From Tetmemena sp. SeJ-2015 (lineage: Eukaryota; Ciliophora; Spirotrichea; Sporadotrichida; Oxytrichidae): 64,000 nucleotides of DNA. The DNA lies in contig JAJKFJ010020891.1 of NCBI GenBank assembly GCA_027382625.1, positions 62,001 to 126,000 of the forward strand. The letters run 5' to 3'. Position numbers and translations under genes: made by a program. The notes under the pieces are model-generated. The model saw nothing but the letters and a program-made list of their open reading frames with translations, was not told the DNA's origin and made no database searches. Below, piece after piece: positions 36,750 to 47,086 of this stretch (its first letter is position 1; every line of letters starts with the position of its first letter).

Positions 36750-37795
36750 ATGCTTCCTAAAAATGTGAGATGAGATTTATTGCTACTTCTCTCTTTAATT
36801 TGCTTTCACAACTTTATCGAAGCTCTCATAAATTGAACGAGAACTTACTCTCCAGCTTAAAACTATCTTTTTTAATTTCATTAAATAATATTTTTATATA
36901 TCTAAAGAGATGAGCTAAATTGACGATTGCAGTGAACTTAGACTGGTCCTAAATTTTAAAAGCCTGAGGAGATGCTTACAATGCTTAAATCGATTTCATT
37001 CATACAAAAATTTAGCAACAGATTATATTTGAGAATCGAACCTAAAACTGAAATTAACTTCGATAACATTTTGTATTATATTTGAAAATAAATTAAAATC
37101 TGAATGATATTAAAATAATAAAGAAAGTTTTTTAAAATTTTGGCCGTTAAAATGTGGGCTACTTTACTCTTTATATGAATTATTCTATATCTCATTAAAA
37201 AATTAATATGAGTTTTTTCTATCACCATTACTACGCTAGCTTCTTGTTTCGACTAGAGTATAAAAATATTTGAATTTAAGATCACTCATTTTATTTTATT
37301 GCGTGAGTGATAGGGAGAAAAAATTCAACCAAAAATTCAGCACTTCAACTGGTTTCGGATTTTAAATTTATTAATTAATAATTAATTAAGTTCTCTTTTA
37401 TATTAAATTCTAAGCAATAGTCCTTATTCTCAAATATGGATAAACAACGAGTTATGGAATTAGATCAAATTTCTTTAGATATTAGTGGAAAGGGACTTGA
37501 AAATGGGAAACAGACTATAGCTTTTCTTGAGTTTCTTCAAGGCCTTGATGGAATAAATTTCAAAAAGTTAGTTCTTGGATTCCATTATCATTTAAAATAA
37601 CGAAAATTTCAGCTTCAAAGACATAAAGATGTTCAAAAATGCTTTTAAATTCTAATAAATGTATGAAAATTAAATGAAATAAAAATGTATTTTATAAAGC
37701 TTTTGCTTTTGACTGTGGAAAGAATGTCAACTTTACTCAAGATTAAAAATACAAAGTAAGAATACAAAATGACTTTTAAGAATATTATATATTTG
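36750..37795 (+). pseudogene. Second-family LRR-like member split by a MITE-like copy
   Basis: Aligns with 33486-34100: start 'MLPKNVR' then a TGA, a central block, and 'FDNILY' at about 37080. The match resumes at 37437 with 'MDKQRVMELDQISLDISGKG', corresponding to 'MDKQNLQKIDSVCLDINGLG' of the other copy. The 350 bases between are a MITE-like repeat. Several TGAs and frameshifts. Confidence 0.55.
37081..37425 (+). mobile_element. MITE-like repeat, copy 5, inside an LRR-like copy
   Basis: Recognised by 'tattaaaataataaa' at the start, 'ttaatatgagttttttctat' in the middle and 'cacttcaactgg' near the end. The empty site is preserved in the paralogue at about 33828, which gives both insertion boundaries. 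Confidence 0.55.
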
Positions 37796-38193
37796 AAAAT
37801 TAAATTAAAATCAGGGATTGTTTTAAATAATAATAGAGAGTTGCAAATTCATGGCAGTTGAAATCGCAGATTTGATCTTCAGCTAGTTCAATAGCTTATG
37901 AAAATTTAATATGAGTTTCTTATATATTCATCGTACTCAGTTCTTCTCAACAGCGAGATATGATGCGTTGAGTTTCTTCATTTTGAAATACCTGGCTATT
38001 TTCAACTTATGTAGCTTATAACTCTGTATTGAGAATTCCCACAACAAAGTTGCAAGAACATAAAGTTCTTAGAATTAATGTTGAAGCGAATGGTCTAATA
38101 ATCATTTAAATTAGGCGAACTTTAATCGCAGCTGTTCCATTTTAATTTAACATATAAATTAATTCCATTTCCATTGAACTCTCAAATATAATA
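37795..38193 (+). mobile_element. MITE-like repeat, copy 6
   Basis: Contains 'cagggattgttttaaataat', 'ggcagttgaaatcgcagatt', 'aatatgagtttcttatatat' and 'caacaaagttgcaag', ending 'ctctcaaatataat'. Closest to copy 3. Confidence 0.6.
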
Positions 38194-38260
38194 CATATAA
38201 ATAAATTAAAATTACTTGCTAAACATCAGACATTAAATAAAATAAAATTTTTTGAATATT

Positions 38261-39776
38261 AAAATCAGAGAAGCTTTTGAGTATCCTGAGGAGTTTGAAG
38301 AAGATCCTTATAGACTCGAAAGTATTAGTTTATGTACAAGCCAGATTTAAAATTATGATTTCATCGATAAAATATCTTTCATTAAAACCCTCCTCATTCA
38401 CCGTAGCTATATCAAAAGATAGAGTGTTGTAGATATCCTTAAAAATACTAAGCACCTTCAATGCTTTTCCTTTGTTCAAAATAACTATTAGGAAGATTTC
38501 TATTATGATTGTCAGCTACTTTCAATTCTATTTAATGCTTAAAATATAAAATGGGAAGTATATCTTCTCCACTCATTTATCTAGTTAAAATTTTATAAAT
38601 TACGATATGGCCTAAAATAAAAATAAAATTTTGGTATTCTATTTTTTTAGGATTCATATGTTCTAATTGGGCATACTCTTTTTTAAAGAGAGAATAGTAA
38701 GTAATAATGAAATTTTATTTCTAAAACTATTTTTAATGAGTTGAAGTATAATAAATCTAAATTCCATGTTATTTTTTATTAGATATAGTCATCACAGAAT
38801 GGAGACTTTGCAGTTCAAATGTGATTGACTAGGATTTTTGTATTATTAAGCTAGGAAATTTAGAGATTGGGAAGACCAATATATTAGTAATTATCAAAAG
38901 CTTTATATAATAAGAAACAATTAAAAGACGTTTAATCTTGCAATTCCATATTGATGGGATTTTTTCTAAATAACTCTTAAACAAGATAACTTTATCGAAG
39001 TAGTCATTTTGTGCTGAATCATTATATTTTTCCAATTATATACTTATAAATTATTTTTCTTAATAAATTCAAATGAAAAAAAAATCTTTCGAATATGAAT
39101 TAGATATTTAAAATCCGATATTTTGTTAGCTTAGGCCATAATATTATTTATAAAATGCCCATAAAATATGTAGGTAGCGAGGAAAGATCCTCTCCCCATA
39201 AAATTAATTAAGAATAAAATGTTGAAAAGTGAAATAAAGAATTTGCGCTACTTAAGAACCACTGTTTCAAAACTATCGGATGCTGAAAACATCTTTGTCA
39301 ATGGATCTTTCTCTTAAATCGAAGGCATAGAGATTATTATTAGAGAGAGGGTTTCTTTGGAACAGATTTGTAATATTAAATTTAAGCAATTTGATCAATT
39401 ACCAATCATTACAATAAAAGCTCCTCGAATAAATGATTTTTTTAAAAATTGAATGTTTTTACTAGAAAAAGAAGTGGCAAATAATTTGAGCATGCAGCAA
39501 TTAGTTGAAGTCCGTCCACTAGATTTCGCAATCAGCCAAATAAAACAAAAAATGCCAAAAAAAGTAAAAAGTTTGAATCAGATTCATAGCAACACATAAC
39601 CTGATCAACTAAGTATAGAATTGATAAAGTTGGGATATCCTTTCATTAATGATGGAGATTTAGAGGCTAATAATAGTGATAGCAATATAAAACATGAAGA
39701 GCAACATATTTCGGTGGATATTTAGGTAACTTCTTATGAGAATATTGCTCTCTAGTTTACTCTTTCAAATGATTGA
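38261..39776 (+). pseudogene. Second-family LRR-like member with one TGA in its 3' half
   Basis: 5' block 'DPYRLESISLCTSQ' through 'KHLQCFSFVQNN' (38280-38690), then AT-rich sequence, then 'IKNLRYLRTTVSKLSDAENI' from ATG 39220. One in-frame TGA near 39450 (Lys in the copy at 34601) is followed in the same frame by 'LLEKEVANNLSMQQ' to TGA 39774-39776. The family's C-terminal part ('IKQKMPKK', an acidic region, 'SVDIQVTSYENIAL') is well preserved. Confidence 0.55.
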
Positions 39777-39964
39777 ACTCAGTTATTTAATCAAGATATT
39801 TTCATTTTCTTGAAAAATTGAACTCATTATAAAATTTACAAAAATTACGAATTCATTTAAAACAGTATATATTTTTAAACCTTATAAATTATTTCAATAG
39901 AGAATCAGCATATTTTATCATTTTAAAAATGATAAAATCTACTACTCTACGTTCTAAAAAAATT

Positions 39965-41729
39965 TCAAAAGGTGAATTTTTTAAGCAAAAGATTTAAAGC
40001 TTTGGTGATTTCTGTGCTTAGCAGTAAATTAAACTCGTTATCGTAGGGCTGCTTATCTGGATGATAAAATGTTATGATCCGTAAAATATTTTTGCGATTC
40101 CTCTTCTCATCAAAGATAAATTTTTTTCTTGTTTCCTCTATCTCTGCAGAGTCTGTATTGCATTAAGGAGGGTATTCCTTCAATAAATAGTCCACAAATT
40201 GTTCTAAGTCGTAGGTTTCAGATAAAATTTTAAGTTTATCTCCAATCAATTTGACCTTTGCCTCATTTTCCTAACGATCCAGCAGCTTCAACTTGGGCTC
40301 TTCCTTTCTCTTCTTTTTTATTTCTGAGATTAGAGATTTCCTTATCACTGATATCATAGATTTCGCTTCTTAGAAACGCTTTGAGATCTAGTCAGTCCTA
40401 AACTTCAGCAAGAAAGACAGCAGCTAAAAATCAACCAAGTAGTTTAATGCTCCATTATAATCCTTATGCACATCGAAAAGGATTTTCCCAATTTTAAATG
40501 TACAGTTTGCTTCTGTCTCTACGCAAGTATCTCTGCAGTGCTTTATTGCCTTCTTATAGTTATTTATGGCTTACTGATAGGCACCTCTTTTCACCATCAG
40601 GTCTGCCTTCTCCTCTTTTTCTTGAGCCTTATTAAGTGCTTGTTTTTTATCCCTTCTACTTTATTGCTTCTTCAACTCTTCTATCTTCATCGCCACCATG
40701 TCATTCTCCATCCCATCTTTGAGGAGTTTGAACTAATCTTATGCTAAATTCAAGTATTTGAGAGCTGTATCTTTCTCTCCAGTGGCATTATCTACTTCAA
40801 GAGCCAGCTTATAATAGATCTCAAACAATTCATGTCCACAGAAGTTTTTCAAGTGCATCATTTCTGATGGAACACTCTCCCAGAGAACTTCGAATATTTG
40901 CTAAAGTACTTCCAGATCATCTGTACGCTCTTTTATCTTAAAGATTATGAACTTACGCATCATTTCACTTTCCCTAAAGATATTCACATCGAAGTCCTCA
41001 CTCATCCGCAGACAAACCTCAAACTACTTGCATGCTCTGCAAATATACTTAGCTCTAAATTCAGATTCAAACTGAACACTAGCTAGCAGGAAGAATACCT
41101 GTCCAGTTCTGAAATAAGCATACTGCTTTTTCATAGTTAGTTACAGATACTTTAATGGCTCTCTTGTAGTATTTCAAAGACTCGTGAAAGAACTACTTTT
41201 GTAAATCGAACTCCCTTTCCTTTGATTTTGAGAATTCAATGCAACGTTCAGCTTTGTCCATGTATTTTGAGTATCTCAGCTTGCATGCTTTTAAATAATC
41301 TTCTTTCTGTTAAGGATTGAGCGTATTAATGTCTACCATAGTTAAGTTTGAAAGACTGGCAGATGTCATAAAGCTTAAAGTGGTATCTTCTGATTAGAGA
41401 TGAAGTAGAGGTGGTATGATTGACATCTCAGATGTGTCATCTCTCATCTAAGCTATGTGCCTTGACATACCAGAGATATTTGAAGCTGAACTCTGATTAG
41501 TAAAGGAAGCCTAATCTGAAGCCATAGACTCAAGGTCCTTCGCCTCCTCCAAATCTGAACTATAGAGATCATCATCCTCTGGATCACTACCATCCTTATT
41601 TTTCTCTTCCTGACTGTCTATTTCATCAGTATCCAAGTCATCCTCAGAATAAAGATCTTCATCATCTGAAGATTTATCTTCGCTATTATCGCTTGAAATG
41701 CTGTTCTCGTCAGAGTAAGTTTGACTCAT
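39965..41729 (-). CDS. TPR-type protein with C-terminal J-like domain
   Basis: Reads leftward from ATG 41729. The first 70 residues are Asp/Glu/Ser-rich. TPR-like helices follow ('HESLKYYKRAIKVS', 'GAYQQAINNYKKAIKHC'), and the C-terminus has 'NILRIITFYHPDKQPYD', carrying the HPD signature of J-domain co-chaperones, so an Hsp70 partner role is likely. One frame change near 41140 ('NYEKA' to 'YFRTGQVFF') can be repaired by removing 4 or 7 nt between tiny repeats, or by a 25-nt GT-AG segment. Stop at 39965-39967. Divergent from the small gene at 41791. Confidence 0.75.
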
Positions 41730-41790
41730 CTCTCACTTCTATTTTGCTTAGTTATTATTAATTCATCTCCAATTAGTAGTTCATTATATT

Positions 41791-42054
41791 TTGGGAACCA
41801 TTTTTCATTACTTGAATTTAAATATTTATGCACAAGTATCTTACGTGCCTGAGTTGGATGGATTTGTTTGCGCTTCTAAAAATGTAGGCATGTTTGTCAG
41901 AACTAAGGAAGATATTAAAGAATATACCCAAGATAACTATAAGTTCTCAAGGAAAATAGCACTTCTCAAAATTAAAGATAATTTAAGAGGACATTAATTG
42001 AGTTTTAATCTTAATTTTAATTAAATCAGTTTAGATTTTTCAATAGTAAGCTGA
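41791..42054 (+). CDS. Small unidentified protein (start unclear)
   Basis: An open frame with protein-like composition ('YVPELDGFVCASKNVGMF', then 'SRKIALLKIKDNLRGH') ends at TGA 42052-42054. No ATG precedes the conserved-looking part, so the start may lie in an upstream segment or behind an intron/IES. Its 3' end overlaps the 3' end of the convergent PHD gene by about 15 bases. Function unknown. Confidence 0.45.
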
Positions 42055-43270
42055 ATTAGAATTGGGATTAGTGTCGCCTTGAATATCGACAAAATCATCT
42101 GCCATTTCATCATCACCTGGGATTATATACTCGTCATCTTCTTTATTCTGTTGAGTTATATGAATCTAGCCATCATGGCCAATCTTGATATCTTTTATAA
42201 CTTCCTCATCCTTCTTTTTTATGTTACTCATTTTATCATCTTTTTTGAATGGGAGAGTAGATTATTTACTCAAGCTTAGGCTGACTATATTTTTACTACT
42301 TGACGTCTCTTTTGTGGTATTATTCTTAGATTTTTTAAGATTTTCAGATTTAGTTTGATTTAGTTGTTGATTTATCTGTGCTTTCTTTTTTGGAGCCATT
42401 TGAGGCTGATGCTTTTTACAATAGACGAATTTGATGTTTGGATCTTTGAGATCTACAATCATAAGCTGAGGATCTCTGATTAAGTCATGATCGATGGCGC
42501 ACCTCACATGAAAACTTATGTTGCAGTATTTATAGTCGCACTTGATGCACACTCCCTGCTAGAAATCGCAAAGTGTGCACTTCATTTGATAGTTGGCATA
42601 TGGGATATGTCCCTCTATCCTCCCTGATACCCCACTTTAAAAATCCCACTCGGAAGGATTCATGCAAAGCGATAGCTGCGTTAGCTTGATTCTACCTTCC
42701 AGTTGAGGAATTCTTAGTTCTCCTGACAGGTGGCGCATTAGTAAAGTAAATCTCCTTAATCCAGTTAACACAAGTTATGTGCACCCAAAATTTTTACACC
42801 TTTTGTCTTCCATTGACTTATTGCGGAGATCCATTGGCCAGGATCATCAATCCTTTCATCTTAAAGCAGAGGAAGCAAGTCACTTCCTCTGCATTCTTGT
42901 TGTTATTTATCAGGTGCATACATCTTGAGCAAAACCAATCCAGTTGTGGAACTTAATGCTCTAACTCTCTCTTGTAGCATTACTGATGCACGCCCAGGTT
43001 GCAGAGTTCACAAAATACTAGTTAGTCTTCTTCCTCTGAGGAACCATCTCTGCAGATATCGCAGCACTGAGTTTCTTCTATTTCATTTCTGCTCTCATGG
43101 ATCGAACTGTACCGAGCTCTGAGTTGCTCTATCAATCGGGGATCTCTCTGCCTATATTGAATAAACAAGTTCAAGGAGGTCTGAATTTGCTAGAAGAATT
43201 CTTTCCTCTAATCAAAGTCTGACTCCAACTTAGTTAAAAGCTTTTAAAAATATTTACTACCACCTTGCAT
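42040..43270 (-). CDS. PHD plus extended-PHD zinc-finger protein
   Basis: From ATG 43270 leftward: an N-terminal helical region, a canonical PHD finger 'CCDICRDGS' ... 'VFCELCNLGVHQQCY' ... 'WFCSRC', then a second cysteine/histidine set ('VTCFLCF', 'WVHITCVNWI', 'CTLCDF', 'CIKCDYKYCNISFHVRCA', 'YCKKH'). This order is typical of the PHD-ePHD module of JADE/BRPF/AF10-type chromatin proteins that read histone H3, so a nuclear chromatin role is likely. A 7-nt insertion flanked by GAGG (42612-42622) shifts the frame between the two halves; removing it gives 'IREGHIPYANYQMKCTLC', the usual spacing. The tail is Lys-rich then acidic, ending at 42040. Confidence 0.85.
42612..42622 (-). other. Candidate 7-nt IES, pointer CCTC
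   Basis: CCTC at 42612-42615 and 42619-42622 (GAGG on the coding strand). Deleting 7 nt restores the PHD/ePHD reading frame. The segment is tiny, so a sequencing indel is an alternative. Confidence 0.4.
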
Positions 43271-43390
43271 CTTGTACTGAATATAAAAAGAGAAATGAGA
43301 ATCTGAATATAAATTCAATTTTAGTTTTTAAATATTTAAATAATCTTGAGTAGAATATATCATAAGAAATGCTATTTGTTTATAACTTCT

Positions 43391-45609
43391 ATGGTTCAAT
43401 CATTAGAAAACTTACAGGAGCAGGATCCTGAAGCTGTTATTAAGTTAAAGGAAGCGATGAGCAACCTGACCTTTGTAGGAGAATACATTGGGGACTAGGA
43501 GCATCAGCATATGGTGAAGTACAATCGATCCACTGTCATATTCTATGCAGTAGTGGACAATAACAGTGCAAGTATTTGTTGGCCCACTGATAAGGCACTC
43601 TCATTATTCCAGCGCTTTAAGTTCGATGTTGTGAATGTAGAAAGTCATGGAATGTTCAATAGTTACGAAATGCTTTGCAACAGACTTACTACATTCATCA
43701 TTATATCTGTGTGGAATAAGAAGAAACAAGGATGGAGACTCCTCAAAGGACAAAATAAGTCATACAATAATTACATAATTACTGTCGTTTAAGCATTTGT
43801 AAGGGAAATGAATCAAATCATTGAGGGAAACACTCTCCCATAAAATTAATCACTCATCATTTTAAAATTAGATATCATTTATAACCGATTGAGTTCTACG
43901 TGACTTTGCTTCACCTTTATTTATTCCCTTGTGTATTTATGAGAAAGAAGAGACTCCTGAAGAGAACAAGTAAGGGGAAAGCCAAGATAGGCAGTCAATA
44001 GTTTTTATCACCCCAATCCATGCACTTAGTAATGAGATTGCAGAATGGCTCAGTGAAAGCTTCAACTGCTTTCAAGCTATTGGGGTTTCCAAGGATATTT
44101 TCACTCATTTGATTCCTAAGCCAGACGATGATGCCAAGAGCAGGATGTTGATTTTGCATACTCAAAGTGCAAATCAATTGCAATTAGCAGTAGACATCGC
44201 TAGTGAGATGAAGTGCCTAATCTATGTTTGCGGATTTGATAATGCAGGAAAGGAAAAATAAGAGACTGCTTATATGCAGTCATAAGATGGCCCTCCACTT
44301 AGAAAAGTAGAAATCAACAGACTGTTCCAAGAGTAGTTGGGAATGGTCAAATAATTATTAGCTGCTAAATATGCTACGAAGCCATAAACCAATCAAAAAA
44401 CCAGGCAAACATGGAACATTGATAATTTTGATGTTGAAGAAGAGATAAAGTAGTATGAAATCGAGTTACAATAAGCATAGAACTCTCAAAGTGTTAAGGA
44501 AAGACTTAAGCAAATACTTCTCAGATATACAAGAAAAGATAACCTCATTGAAAGAATTCATCAGACCTCAAAATTATCTGATTGTGGTTATCCCCTTCGG
44601 AGTCACTGGCTCTGGTAAAACTACTTACAGAAACTTCCTTCAAAATTACATTCAGCAGACTCTTGGTCTCAACTGGAAGTTTGATTACGTCTCGTCTGAC
44701 GAGCAAAGAGGCAAAGCTATTGAAGAGTATATGAAGAGAAACAAAGCAAATCGCTCAACTGCTTTCGAAAAGAGTGGAAAAGAGGCAAACAATCAATACA
44801 GCAGAATTGTTAAAGAAATGGTTAAGAAGTCCAGTAATGTCAAGAGTAAGGTGTCAAATTTAATATAAATTGAGCAGTATAATCTAGAATGATGTCTGTG
44901 CTGTTCTTGGACAAGAACCACCCAGAGAATGGACTGGAGAGAGCATTCCCTGAGATAGAAGGAAGTCTTCCCTAAGGAGTTGCATTGAGAAAGCTTTACT
45001 TGATTCCGAAGATAGAGAACCCTATGAATGAATAATAATCATCATATACCTTCCTAATAGATTGTATACTGCTACTTTAGACTCATGGGTAGAGAAAATC
45101 ATGAGACACTTGACAACTCTGATCCCATTAACACCACTCGCATAATTAATTTTGAAATGTTCTTCAAGCTCTTCTGTAAAGTTAACTTCGATGGCGAGTT
45201 TTTAAAAAGATGGCGACTGACTGATTTCTTAGAGGTGCCAATCACTCCTTCTTGTCTTAACGTCCAGTTACTTTAAATTAATTTTTGTAATATATTTGAA
45301 GACTTGATTCTAATTTTACCTTCAGATGATTTAGAGAAACTTACAAATGATATCTTGAGAGGGTTTAAGAAGGGCTCTAAGCCAGAGGACTACACTAAGA
45401 TAAAGAAATTCATGGCACAGGCAGAGCAATACAGAGAAGCCTTTACTCAATCTAAGACTGAATAGACTGAGCTAGAGTCAGACACCTTAGATGGCTTAGT
45501 TAGTGCTCTTCAGAGCTATTAGAAAGAAGTAGGCATTGAGGAAGAGTAGAAGATTGAGGAGAAGAAGAATGAGAGTAAATATTCAAAACATCAACTTTAA
45601 TTCATTTGA
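43391..45609 (+). CDS. RNA ligase/polynucleotide kinase-like protein
   Basis: ATG 43391 starts 'MVQSLENLQEQDPE'. The segment 'TFVGEYIGDQEHQHMVKY' recalls nucleotidyltransferase motifs III/IIIa of T4 Rnl1/Trl1-type ligases, but the N-terminal catalytic Lys motif is missing. A middle region ('VFITPIHALSNEIAEWL') is followed by a P-loop 'IPFGVTGSGKTTY' and 'DYVSSDEQRG', as in tRNA-ligase kinase domains, then 'RENHETLDNSDP'. A 32-nt GTAAGG...CAG intron lies at 44846-44877; frame changes near 44455 and 45075 are best explained by short IESs (GA and ACT repeats); 43800-43985 is probably non-coding. Tail acidic, stop 45607-45609. A role in RNA repair or tRNA splicing is inferred. Confidence 0.6.
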
Positions 45610-45685
45610 ATATTTATTTAAATTCAAATTACCTCTGCTATTAAAAATGGTGGAGAGGGCTAATATATATTTTGATTATTAATTA

Positions 45686-46560
45686 ATGGGCAACGCTTAA
45701 GCTCCCTCTTGTGATGTGACTCTAGAGCACTTTTAGAAAACTTTCCCCTCGCTAGCTTGGTACATAAACGATGAGCTGACTTTCCTGGAAATTTTCGAGC
45801 ACGTGCAACAAACATGTGAGTTCTTGGAATCACGTAACATGGATTGCAAGGATAGAGTGTACACGAAAAGAACCAAGGAAATGAAAGCTCGTATCAAGGA
45901 TATAATTAGGAAGCGGTCCAACATCCTAGTGAAGAGAGAAGTTGATTTAGACATGATTGTTGATTACTTCTCCTATGCATGCATCTATGGTGAGGATGTA
46001 GCTCCTGAAGCAGATAAACCAGAGGTAAGTTTTATTATTCTTTTGTATATGATATATTTGTTAGAGAGTGTATTTATACGACTGGAGTAAGTTAGTAAGG
46101 GACATCCCTGAGAAGACTCTCAAGCACCATCTTCAAATTTAGAAGCAGCTAGAAGTTGCAAAACCTCAGATGGCGCAAGATATGCTGGAGATCTCAGAGT
46201 AGAAGGCAGTTCAAAATGGCTTTGACAATCTAGCTTAGATGGAGTACTTCACTAACTTGGAGAAATACGAAGACCTCTCCTTCATAGCCAGATAAGCAGC
46301 AAAGAAGAACTAAGACTATGAATCAGCAAGGGAGCGCATGCGATTTGGATTTAACTAAAACGAGGGAGATGACACTTAGGTTGAATATAATGCTGTGACT
46401 CACGGAGATTAGTAATACAACCCTAACAGAGGTAAGACGCTTTAGTTAATCTTAATTTATTATTATAGAATACGAGAGCTCAGTGCTTTTAAACTAAAAG
46501 AACCCGGAAGAGTTAGCACACCAGGACAAGTTAAGCTCCTTACCAGTGAGGAGATATTGA
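45686..46560 (+). CDS. Unidentified protein, three exons
   Basis: A clean model: exon 1 from ATG 45686 ('MGNAQAPSCDVTLEHFQK'), intron 46025-46064 (GTAAGT...TTAG, 40 nt), exon 2 ('VYLYDWSKLVRDIPEKTLK'), intron 46432-46468 (GTAAGA...ATAG, 37 nt), and exon 3 to TGA 46558-46560. About 266 residues, helical and rich in charged residues, with several TAA/TAG Gln codons. The start MGN with Ser at position 8 is only a weak myristoylation candidate. No family recognised. No IES is needed, so it shows what an uninterrupted gene looks like here. Confidence 0.8.
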
Positions 46561-46652
46561 TACCATACTTAATCAGATTTGTTTTCTATAAAGTATTCAA
46601 AACCTTTAAATTTATTACTTGTTTTTAATTCACCTTATTGTTACATTTAAAA

Positions 46653-47086
46653 ATGAGAGTGAGGTTCCTAAACAAAAAGTACCTTTATATCTAGGAGTAA
46701 CCGTTGAGGAAGACCCAGATTGGCAGCCCAAGATTCAATCAATATTGGAGTAAGTGGCCTCTGCTCTCCTCAGTCAAGCAGAATCAGAAGATAGAGTACA
46801 GCAACTTGCTAATGTATCTAGAGATTGGAAAGATGCTTTAATAAGACCCAAAGACCAAAAGGTAGGCAATGATCTATGGAAGAGACCTAACAGCTATCAT
46901 ACTTCCTCAATAATCAAAGACTTTTTAGGAGGGAAAACCAAGTTTGCTAACGGACAAGATGTAGCCAAATAATTTGTGGAAGGAAAGTAAGTTCATAAGA
47001 ATTATTTTTTTTGTTAAATGAAATCTGATATTGAGATTAAATATCAATGTGAATTTGATTTCAATAATTTAAGTATTTTAAAATGA
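46653..47086 (+). CDS. Unidentified protein upstream of delta-tubulin
   Basis: The main frame reads 'GVTVEEDPDWQPKIQSILEQ' and 'KRPNSYHTSSIIKDFLGG' and is clearly protein-coding. The ATG at 46653 is in another frame; a 2-nt slip in its GAGAG run would give 'MSEVPKQKVPLY', or the start lies behind an intron. Downstream of 'FVEGK' the frame passes into AT-rich sequence and its TGA (47084-47086) overlaps the ATG of the tubulin gene, so the true 3' end is probably altered by splicing or IES removal. Function unknown. Confidence 0.55.

Noticed and set aside
46025..46468. The two gaps in the 45686 gene as IESs
   Set aside because: Both begin GTAAG and end in AG with correct phase, so they are ordinary introns.
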